This document shows positions 55,147-64,000 of a stretch of DNA of 64,000 nt, piece by piece. The position numbers and the translations under genes were made by a program. Numbering within the stretch: position 1 is the stretch's first letter; every line of letters starts with the position of its first letter. This DNA is from Laburnicola sp. R22_1 (lineage: Eukaryota > Ascomycota > Dothideomycetes > Pleosporales > Didymosphaeriaceae), in NCBI GenBank assembly GCA_014281115.1, contig JACONQ010000014.1, positions 1,798,001-1,862,000 on the forward strand, written 5' to 3'. Under the pieces are notes generated by a model. That model saw nothing but the letters and a program-made list of their open reading frames with translations. It searched no databases and had not been told where the DNA came from.

Positions 55147-58100
55147 GTCCTACCACCGGCCCAACGAACGGGACGCGCAAAAGAATCCGAATACGAAGCG
55201 AAATATAGAACGAGATGAAGAAATAAGGTGGTGCGGCGCCAGTGAACGTTGCCGTAGCCCGAAGGATCCGCCAGGGCTCGGGATGATGAAAGTGAAGGAT
55301 CTGAGGCTGTTCGCCTATCGGTCTTGGCCTATAGCATTGCAAGGTTCCAACGAAAACAGGCACGTGATATGACGGCTAAAAGATGCCGAATGGGGAGTAG
55401 TCTCTCCACGGCCGATATCCATGTCGCTGGGATAGGAATCCCGGGCCAAACAGAGGTCACGATTAAGGTTGAGCTATTTCTGGCACATGGCTTGCAGCGA
55501 CCACGCGAGATGAGAGTCCGAGGTGTTGGGCTTACACCGATGAATCATACTCGCCATTGAACCACGAGCAAGCTCAAGGACGCCCGAGAGTCGAAACCCA
55601 CCAGCCATGAGCCATGCCTAGCGCGGCTTATATTCGACGAGGACGCTTTTATACCTTAGATATGTGTGGTACGTTGCGAATCCGAGACTGCAGTGCAGTC
55701 GCAACCAGCTACCTTACAAGAGGAACGCCTTCCTTCCCCGCAGCAGCACGCTCCAATCATACGGGCACATATGACAGCGACCCTGTCTTACGCGGGCGAA
55801 TTGCCTATCCTGTGACACAGTCCCTGCGTGCAATGATCCCACCCGCCTGGCGCCGAACACGTTCTTGTATTACCGTAGGTGGTAAAACCCTCGACGATGC
55901 AGGTGGTGAATTGTGGCGGTTCCGCTTCTCCAACATGAAGTGCAACGTGCGACACAAGCCTTCTGTGCAAAGCCGTGGTGCTGTCGACCATAGTCTGGCC
56001 CTGTCTACCAGGCATGAACACTTGTGAAGCCAGCCATTTCGAAGTGATGATGACGCAATGTCATGCTCACTGTTGCCCAATGTAGCAATTGATGTGCGAG
56101 CCCCAATGGTCGGTCCCTGCACAACATCCGCCTTCGCAATGCTGGCTAATTCACAGTACATGGACGACAAGAGAGATATACCTATCGTGGCGGTAGACAT
56201 CCGCCCTTCGCGCGCTCGACGACACCGTCCGGAGCGTGATCCGGCAGATGACCCCCCAGGAGCAGTAGAGTGCGAACGGCGCTTGCTAACCTACCCGTGC
56301 CGCCCTGCACGCCTCCAGCACTCTTGAGATGTATGTATTATTAAAAAAACAACAGTCGACTTTCAACGGCTTCGGCCCCCAAAAAGCCCTTCAGCTGCTG
56401 CATGCACGTACCTCCCAGGCTGCTTCTCCTAAGTCTGAACCACGTGCTGCTGGCGTACACTTAACCGCACACTCACAAGCTCTCCACCCCGCATCAGAGC
56501 CAAAGCGCCGTCCCCACCTCGAATTGAATAATCGTCTTCTCAAGTGACAAGCGCTCCCTCTGAATGAGAGAAGCCGACAAAAAAAAGCCCAGGCCCGTGT
56601 CGAAACGATCTCCAGCCGCCTTGGGCGAAGCGCGGCTACCTACCAGGCCGCCCGCTTCAAAGTCAGACCGCACGAGCAGCCCCAGCGCCTCAAGACCAAC
56701 CGAAAACAGCAGAGCCCAGTCTCAATGCAATATTCGAGTGCTAGCCTCGCATTTAGCCTTTGGTCAGGTTGCGAGCGATCAGCATGCATGTCGATGGCGG
56801 GAAGTAACGGGCGCAGAGCAGTGCACGGATGGGACATGCCACGTTTTTTTTTCTTTTTGCTTGCGAGGGCGTGCCAGGGGTTGATATGAGCTTTGGAGCC
56901 ACTTCCATGAGGCGTTCGCGTGTTTGAGTTTCGGAGCGCGCCCGTAACAGCAGGTCGCTAGTTGGGGTTAGGGGGATTTGGCACGGTGCCGGGTGGGGCG
57001 AGCCAGCCTGCAACGCGAAAGCGAGAAACGGAATTAAGATGATTGATTATGCAGGGCGGTAGACAAGGCTGCGAGGTCGTCAGCCATGTACATACACGGC
57101 TCGCAAGCGCAGCTGGACTTTTGGACAAGTCGTGCGCACAACCAAACGAGCGGCAGCGTCAAAATGCGCCGAATTACTTCGTCGTGGTGCTGATGAGCCC
57201 TGATCATTCGTTCAAAAGCACATGACATATATCAGCCGTGTCCAAGAAGACAAAAGTGTGCTAGGAGAAAGAAAACAATAAGGCGGCCGCGCATCCCAAT
57301 GTTCAGTTTCTCATCATACCACATTAGCGGTCTCTAGTACGTATGTACTACCTTAGCTGACCCGAGTTATTGCAGAAGCTTGGTGCATCGCGTGTAGCAA
57401 GATAGGTACGATACGATCCCAGATAGGTACGATCCCGAGTCCAAGGGCAAGGCCTCGGCGGAATTACGGCGGGACCTGTCGTCAGACAGGTGCAGTGTGG
57501 CTTACCGGGGATGACGAGAGCGGCATGGAGGCATGGTGGGGCATAGGTACGAGGGGAGAGGAGTTGATAGTGGGCCTTGCCACTTTGATTCGAGGAGGGG
57601 ACTGGTTATGCTCGAGAGTACGAGACGTGCAACAAAGTTGCTGTCTTTGATATTAATTCCCCCGCAGCGGAGTAGATGGTGCGACATCAACAATATACGG
57701 CAGTACATGATACAATATGGAGGCCAAAGCCCGCAACAGGCACGAAAACTCCGTAGTACCAGTAGAAAGAATGCCGGGTGTGAGAGGATCCAATCGTTTA
57801 CGCTATACAAAAACAACAACAAAGAATAGTCGCTGTAGAATGATTGATAACATGATACGAGTTATATCTCTCGACCCCATGCTCCCCACCCTGGTATTTT
57901 ACATGATGATTGGGTATCTCGACGGCCGTGCCATGATGAAGAGACGAAAAGCTCCTTGCCCTTTTCTAGACTCGAAAGAGGAAGCCCTTGAGCATGTGAT
58001 ATAAAAATATGACAGTACATCCGTAGTGCTGATGGACAGGACAGCATGGTGCAGACTTGTGCGAACAAGTAAAAGTATCGATAAAAGCCAGTGATCTTGG

Positions 58101-58352
58101 CGGAGTTGTAACGCAGGTGCCAGGAGCCCTGTACTAGTGCGAATATCGTATAATCCACGACAGTGGAACGAGCTAAGCTTCTATCTGACCGGGAAGGCGG
58201 TAAGCGACGGCAGCACCGATAGAAAGAGCAGCAGTTGAAGAGCCACACCAAGGTCAGTTCTAGCTGCCTAAGCAGAGGATGGAAGCTCCTGTGCTGCTGG
58301 CGTGGATGGTGTCCACTACGTGGGGATGGATACAGTACTCGAGTGAGAGCGT
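55147..58352. other. Long intergenic region, no gene recognised
   Basis: 3.2 kb between two minus-strand genes. Many ORFs of 60-137 codons occur on both strands (the longest, 55614-56027, has an ATG but low complexity and no recognisable domain). Around 57406-57438 there are two copies of AGATAGGTACGAT. No transposon ends or tRNA were found. Part of it is the MTC6 promoter (left) and the flbD 3' UTR (right). Confidence 0.4.
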
Positions 58353-59579
58353 CTACAAGATGCGCTTCAGGTCCATGCGTCTATCCTGAGGCTTGTCCTT
58401 GGGTGAAACAGGTGCGCTCCGTGTTTCAGACGGCTGTGCGGGGCGGACGAAAGGCGATGGAAGCTGCCTTGATGATGGGCTCGTGGTCGCGGGAGAAGGC
58501 AACGGGACTCGGCCTGGTTCCGCTAGAGTCGCGAAGGGAGGCAGTGGTCGTTGCTCAGGCAATGGCGCAGAGTAAGGCAGTGAGTGGTGATGCAACAGCT
58601 GGTGAGTGGGTTGCGTGAGAAGCTGTGGCCTTTCAGCCCTGAGCTCTTGCCTACCGCTGGGCTGACTGGGAGGCACCGCTGCCTGAGGTTCGGCCTTGAG
58701 AGGCGGTAGCTGGAAGGACTCACGACGCCTGTAATCGTACACACTGTGGTCGTCGTCTTCGGCCACAAACCCAGTCTGGGGCAGGTAGCGAGTGCACGAG
58801 TTCCTCCGCTCGTCCCTACCGCCTACTAGAGGCGCAAGCGTGAGGTCAAGGGGCGAGGCTGCACCACCGCGTGGTGAGCGCGACTCTGAGCCGGCATCTG
58901 TAATCAGAGAGGGCGCGCCATCGGCGGAAACGATCGAGTAACCAGACGGCGATGGCATGGGTGTCTCGACCCTGCGTCCTGATGCTGAGTGCAAAGAATA
59001 CGGCTGGAGTTGCAGTGGGGTTGGTCGCGAGCCGGGATAAGGGTCGAAGCTTTTGAGTTGAGGGAGTTTGAGTGCATGAGGGGAATGTATTGGTTGGTTG
59101 AGTGACGGTCGCCGTGAAGAAGGGTATGGAAAATGATGGACTGCGTGGTGAGTAGCATCGTCTTCGTGGTGAGTAGAATGTGCCACTGAGGGGTAGTGAT
59201 AGGCAGCCTGCGATGGATGCATTTGCTGGTGGGAGGGCGGGTCGCGCTCGGGGTTGCGCTTCCGTCGATTTTGCCCACCGTTCCACCAGTTCTTCACAGC
59301 ATTGTCGCTGCGGCCTTGGAGCCTCCGTGCAATCTCGGCCCACCTCTTGCCCATCTCCGCCACCAGTTTCTCGATTAGTTCGCCTTCTTCAAGCGAGATG
59401 GGCTCATGACATAGCGAGGGTTTGAGGTTCTGGTGGTATCTCTCGCGACATTGCTTAGGCGACCGAGTAGTGATTTCTTGTGAGATGCGGACCCAGTTGT
59501 GCGGTCCGTTGCGGGTGACGAGCTCGATGAGATAGCGATCCTCATGCTGCGACCAAGGGCCGCGACGGTGAGCAACCAT
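58353..59579 (-). CDS. flbD: FlbD-like two-repeat Myb transcription factor
   Basis: 408 residues from the ATG at 59579 (MVAHRRGPWSQHED); the frame stays open upstream but contains no conserved residues. Two Myb/SANT repeats occupy about residues 4-105: W..HEDRYLIELV...GPHNWVRISQEI...SPKQCRERYHQNL, then EEGELIEKLVAEMGKRWAEIARRLQGRSDNAVKNWWNG. This matches the FlbD regulators that control conidiation in Aspergillus, with the hallmark RSPKQCRERxHQNLKPSLxHEPIS. The rest is Pro/Ser/His-rich, probably disordered and regulatory, with a final basic segment (DKPQDRRMDLKRIL). A nuclear developmental role is inferred from homology. It is preceded by more than 4 kb without a convincing gene. Confidence 0.9.
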   Translation of the reverse strand: MVAHRRGPWSQHEDRYLIELVTRNGPHNWVRISQEITTRSPKQCRERYHQNLKPSLCHEPISLEEGELIEKLVAEMGKRWAEIARRLQGRSDNAVKNWWNGGQNRRKRNPERDPPSHQQMHPSQAAYHYPSVAHSTHHEDDATHHAVHHFPYPSSRRPSLNQPIHSPHALKLPQLKSFDPYPGSRPTPLQLQPYSLHSASGRRVETPMPSPSGYSIVSADGAPSLITDAGSESRSPRGGAASPLDLTLAPLVGGRDERRNSCTRYLPQTGFVAEDDDHSVYDYRRRESFQLPPLKAEPQAAVPPSQPSGRQELRAERPQLLTQPTHQLLHHHSLPYSAPLPEQRPLPPFATLAEPGRVPLPSPATTSPSSRQLPSPFVRPAQPSETRSAPVSPKDKPQDRRMDLKRIL

Positions 59580-60258
59580 GTTGAAGCTACACGGGTCAAC
59601 GAGAGGTTCTTTGATGAGTCGAAGAGACGGTAGAAGGAGTGTGGTTGACAATGGATTGCATGGTGGGTCATGGTGGGTCATGTTGGGCCCATGTGTTTGT
59701 AGCCGATGCAAGGAACGCATGGCACGTAGCCACTGGTAGGAGAGCATTATAAGACACAAAAGTAGATACATACCTCAGGCAGATTAACAATCTACTCGGT
59801 ACAGTGCGACTCTGAGCCGTGGAGAAGTGAAGGGGTAACGCAGTGAATGGCGTGGGCGCCAAGGTAGTGAGACGGGAATGACTTGTTCGGGGGATTTAGG
59901 TTGCGAGGTTTCTTGTTTTGCAAGAAGCGGCTGAGGTCATGCGGCGCCAGTGTCTGGGTGGTGTGTAGGAAGTGCAAATGGTGCGGGCGTTGGAGGGGGC
60001 GGTCGGAACAGAGGTGAGGTCCTGGCGGGAAACGGGTGCGTGTGCTTGACGACTCGCAGCGCGATGAGCCGCGACTAATGTATCTGCTGCCTGGCTCCTC
60101 GCTGTTGCACAGGCGTCCCAGCTTGTTCCCAGTCCGGTGGACCAGATCGCCGGAACCTATGCGATGCCCTTGTAGCACATCGAGGCATGGCGTTTTGGCG
60201 CGCTGGGCCGGTTCTGCACGGGGGAAAAACAAAAGGCTAGCTCGCAGCGCTACTTTTC

Positions 60259-60294
60259 CGGCTCAGGTCACGGCTCAGGTCACGGCTCAGGTCG
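60259..60294. repeat. 12-bp tandem repeat, three copies
   Basis: CGGCTCAGGTCA repeated three times, the last ending in G. Confidence 0.85.
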
Positions 60295-61424
60295 ACGGAC
60301 CCCTTGCAACGCCTGGTCGCGGAGGCCCACTCGCTCGCGCAACCTGGTCGGGCGCCGGTAGAAGGAGGCGCTGGGGTAGATTTGGCGGGTCCGCCGCGGC
60401 GTGGCGCCAATTCAGGACATCAGTCACGACGCTGGCTGATCAATAGATACAGTCGTCTACCATTGCCAATACCCCCACCCGAAGTCCTCTTGCCGGTCCT
60501 CGCCGTCTAGTTAACAACATGATGGCCAGTGTGTGCGTGGACGCTGCGAGCCGGCGTGGTGGACGGAGAGCAGGCTGTGGACCATGTCACCATGGTGGCT
60601 AGGCAAGAGTCTGCGTCCAGCGGTCGGGAGGGAGCAGTCCCGCGTGGGCCGTTTTTTGCCCAGACGGTCGACTAGTCGACTGTGTGGACGACGATACGTA
60701 CACAGGGCCTGGGGCTGGGTCTGGTGGACGCTGGAAGGTACCGTACATGCATGGATCCAGCTAGCCAACGTGCGCCTCTGCGGGGTCCAGGGATGGCACC
60801 GGTCGTGCTCTTGCCCAGACGGTAGAGGTGCTGGCTCGGGGCTCCGGTGCCTGGGCGGGCAGCACGTTGCCAATGCCAACCGCGTCACCGCTGGCTCGCT
60901 CGTTGCGGTTTCGACGGGGCGGCGGTCGATCAAACGGTGCTGAGGCTGGCACGCGGACCGAGCGCGCGAGTGATGCAGGCGGAGTCGATACAGCCATCAT
61001 CGCGCAGCGACAGGGCGAGACGACGTTACGGTCGGCGAGGTGAGGCTTGGCAGCGCGCCAGGCTGCTTTGGGCCGGGCGCGCCCAGCGCCCCAGGGCTTC
61101 CCACGGTGCCCCGGCCGGCGGCAGTGTGCACCTGGGCTGGCTGCCTCACCCGCACTCGACACGCATCCCGTTGACGAGCGGCCGCGGCCGTGGTACTGCC
61201 GTGGTGCGGCCGGTGGTGCGGCCGGTGTTGCTGGTGTTTTTCGGCGCGTGTGTGGGTGGCCGCCGGCGACGCTGGGACACGGGGCAGGCAGCGCGCGCGG
61301 ACAGCCGTTGCGTTGCTGCTCGCTGACTGCCCTTGGCCGGCACCGATCAACCGGGCCGGGCGGGAGTAGTGTGCATCCACGTCGTCGGAATCCGCAGCCT
61401 GAGTCATCCGCCGGTGCCGGCCAG

Positions 61425-61452
61425 TGAGCCCTGAGCCCTGAGCACTGAGCAC
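61425..61452. repeat. 7-bp tandem repeat, four copies
   Basis: TGAGCCC twice and TGAGCAC twice in tandem. Confidence 0.85.
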
Positions 61453-61730
61453 TGCGCAGCGCGGCCAGACACGCAAATTGGTTGCTGTCGACTGGTACAT
61501 GATCATGTGTGGAGAGGCAAGGTTTGGGGGCGCCGTTCCGCAATCCGCGGGACGCCAGGACGTTTTGCGACGGGGCTACAGGCAGCGAGGCTGGTGGCTG
61601 GCAGTGAATGTCGCTGCACCCCGGACATGCTCGCCTCGGCAGCATCATCATCATCTCGACGGACAATTGCGGGGCTGCCCTCCCCCACGCGCTGCCCTCT
61701 GCCGGCCGCTGCTGCTGTTCAGCCTGAATG

Positions 61731-61751
61731 CACGCAGCACGCAGCACGCAG
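61731..61751. repeat. 7-bp tandem repeat, three copies
   Basis: CACGCAG three times in tandem. Confidence 0.85.
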
Positions 61752-64000
61752 CACGCGCGGGGTCCCCGAGGCCGCCGGCTTGCACCGTCCACTCCATGTA
61801 CCTATATGCATCCAGTGCCGACAGTACCGCACTGTACCTGTGGGAACCCGGCGTGCTGGCCAACGCGCCACCCAGGCTCGTCAAACGTACCCAAGGCGAG
61901 GCAAGCGTGCCGGCCTGCTGGGGCAAGGCGTTGGACCGCTGCCCGCTTGTTGGGGCGGCCCGAGTCATCGTGCTCCAGCCCAGACAGTCCGCCTGTTCCC
62001 AGTGCCAGTGCCCACCCACCACCACAGACCAGCCGCCATGCCCGCTCCAAACGGTGCCATGCATCGCCAGACAGCCATTGGGAGTCTCTACCTCTGCCAC
62101 CCGCATCCACCGACGCTCCTCTGGAAAGGTTGAGCCTCTCTTCTGAGTCCTCTCGCATAGCCCGCCAGCGCCGCCGCACGCTGGCCCATCTCAATCTCAC
62201 GGCCAAATGCAAAAGCGGCAGCAGCCTTTGTTCCTGACAGCTCGCTCCCTGCCCCAGCCGCGCCATCGACCGCGTCCGCTCGTACATGAGCCGTACTTCA
62301 GCCGACGACACGGCTTGTCATTTTCACCTGTCACCGGCGCTTCTTGCTTCCGTTCTGCTACCCGTTTGCCATCTGCTGCAGCTGCGCTGCTGCACAGTAT
62401 TAGTCTATCCGACTCTACCCAAGAGGCTCGCATGTTGCACGGTCACGCTGATCACCGCACGGGAGGGAGAGCTTGGGCAAACCTAATGGACAGCTGCTAA
62501 TGCTATGCCCTGGGGGAGCCCCTGAGCAGACGCCATGGCACGGATCCTGCTTCGGATCGTGCCGTCTGGTCCAGCTGCCAGAAATAGATCCCGCTCTAGA
62601 TACTCTCCGCAAGTCCTATTCTTGAGTGTGTCGTGTGTACACACGAGGATTCAAGGGAGGGAAACATAGGCGGGAGGGTATTGCCATGGCTCGCAAGTCT
62701 CTGATGCTCATGGCGCAGCAGAATTCAACGCGCCGCCATGTGCGCCTCTTGACCCGACAAGTTGCGAAAGGAAGCCAGCAAGGCCCCGATACAAGGGTAA
62801 CGAAAATGGTTGTGGTAGTCGACGCTGCTGTTGTGGCTGCTCTACTGAAGGCTGTACGCCCAAGGCAGGTATGGCAGGACGGCGACGTTGAAGCCACAAC
62901 ATGATTTAGGTTCGACGGACACGAACTGCACACAATCTTGGTTTCTTTTGTCTGGCATAGCACCAATGGACCCATCCCTTCATCGCTCCCATAGCGCCAA
63001 GCGGCAATTGTGCGAGGGCAAGCGAGGCCTGTCCACCATATCCCCATTCTAAATTACCGTCACCTACAATCCAGCCCGTTCAACATGGGTTCTCCATGCT
63101 ATGTACTTAACCATTACGCACACTCGATGCCACCCGGCGGTGGGGTTTCCAATGCAACTCGTCGCGGATGCCTGCACCGAAAACAAAGAGCGGCTGGAGC
63201 AAAAGGGCACAGGGGACCCTGGACTCGATCGCCGTCGATTCAGATTGCCGAGCGCATCCCGCTCCGAGCCAATGGCGCCCTCCACTGGCCCCTCCTCATC
63301 TGTCCAAACACATCTCCCGTGATCCAAGGCCCATAATTTCCGCTGCTACATTTGGCAGTCGTTAGCACGCCTTTGCGCTCATGGATGGGAGCCTCTGGCA
63401 CCGGCACCTGAATCGAAATTGTACAGCAACGCCCAGTCGCGCAGTGGCCCCTGGTCGTGGGGAAGTGGAATACGCACCGTTGCCGACGTTGAACCACGGC
63501 CACGCAAAATGGAACACGGCTGCTACCGTGTGGTCATCGACCCGCTATGTATGTTTGAGCGCGTTACAGACTCTCTAATCGCCTTGTTAGCGTGCAGCTT
63601 GTGGACTTTGGCGTCGAGTTTCATCAAAGTTTACCCAAGATACAGCACACTGGCCGTTAGATCTTGAATCAGGCGAATCAATTTGCTGTGCCCCACACCA
63701 ATCGAACCCGATGATGCCTCCTTTCCGCCCCCCCTCAAACAACAGAAAAGCAACGAGACATGCCCCACTTCGGTCGACGCGCTGGCCTTCCCGCCCAAAT
63801 CGTATATGCTGCGTGCCATCGTCATCACGACAAAACCATGGCAGCCATCTTCTGCCACCCCATAATATGTTAGGACGGACACTGACACTGTGCCCTTCCA
63901 CTGGTCATCGGCTCTATTACGGCCATTGGTAAATGCGCAAACACGTGCGCCGGAACATGCCTTCGCTCTTTCTGAAATGGGACAAAATTGAAAGTACCCT

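Larger units (their letters stand above)
59580..64000. promoter_or_regulatory. Long upstream region of flbD, no gene recognised
   Basis: About 4.4 kb to the window edge, GC-rich between 60000 and 62500. Long ORFs overlap on both strands (for example minus 60761-61792) but are what high GC gives by chance: frames on the opposite strand are equally open and no domains appear. Short tandem repeats are listed separately. It may hold a long leader, small upstream ORFs or non-coding transcripts. Confidence 0.4.

Noticed and set aside
55614..56027. 137-residue plus-strand ORF
   Set aside because: It has an ATG but no recognisable domain, and an overlapping minus-strand ORF is equally long; too weak to call.
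60761..61792. 343-residue minus-strand ORF upstream of flbD
   Set aside because: High GC keeps several frames open at once here; composition is low-complexity Arg/Ala/Pro and no motif is seen.

Overview
The window is nuclear DNA of a filamentous ascomycete (Pezizomycotina), most likely a Dothideomycete of the order Pleosporales. The evidence is short introns of about 47-135 bp with CTRAY-like branch sites, a Zn2Cys6 regulator, an FlbD-type Myb regulator, an MTC6 homologue, Fot1/pogo and Copia elements, and one AT-rich block with C-to-T/G-to-A damage typical of repeat-induced point mutation (RIP). The order is inferred from general gene style; no database was searched. I rebuilt exons by hand from splice signals, reading frame and family conservation.

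Left part (1-16.5 kb): a His-rich single-pass membrane protein; a UBA/CUE-like protein; a BTB protein whose last exon probably runs to 4797; an apparently intact Fot1/pogo-like transposon (5165-6949); a full-size ABCB multidrug-type transporter of 11 exons (minus strand) diverging from a Zn2Cys6 transcription factor; a RING-YEATS fusion protein; and a small membrane protein. The transposon lies 8 bp beyond the ABC transporter stop codon, so that gene's 3' end must lie inside or beyond the element.

Middle part (17-37.5 kb): mostly metabolic and housekeeping genes. These are a pirin, a methyltransferase-like protein, a glycolipid transfer protein, a tartrate/D-malate dehydrogenase-like enzyme, mitochondrial inner membrane peptidase IMP2, NAD-isocitrate dehydrogenase subunit IDH1, a repetitive GPI-anchored cell-wall protein, a small membrane protein, the MutL-type mismatch repair protein PMS1, an F-box-like protein and a phospholipase D.

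38.0-44.7 kb is a transposon graveyard. A second Fot1/pogo-like element (38001-44723, TA duplication) is interrupted by a complete but RIP-damaged Copia retrotransposon (38371-43520, 186-bp LTRs, TCTCT duplication). The ends of the two pogo-like elements share one layout: two 17-bp direct repeats followed by CCAAAACGCG.

Right part (45-64 kb): an F-box-like protein, a fungal multi-pass membrane protein, replicative helicase subunit MCM3, MTC6, and an FlbD-like developmental Myb regulator with about 4.4 kb of upstream DNA in which I find no convincing gene. MCM3 and PMS1 both have an ACGCGT (MluI cell-cycle box) shortly upstream, fitting G1/S co-regulation. I found no tRNA, rRNA or CRISPR array.
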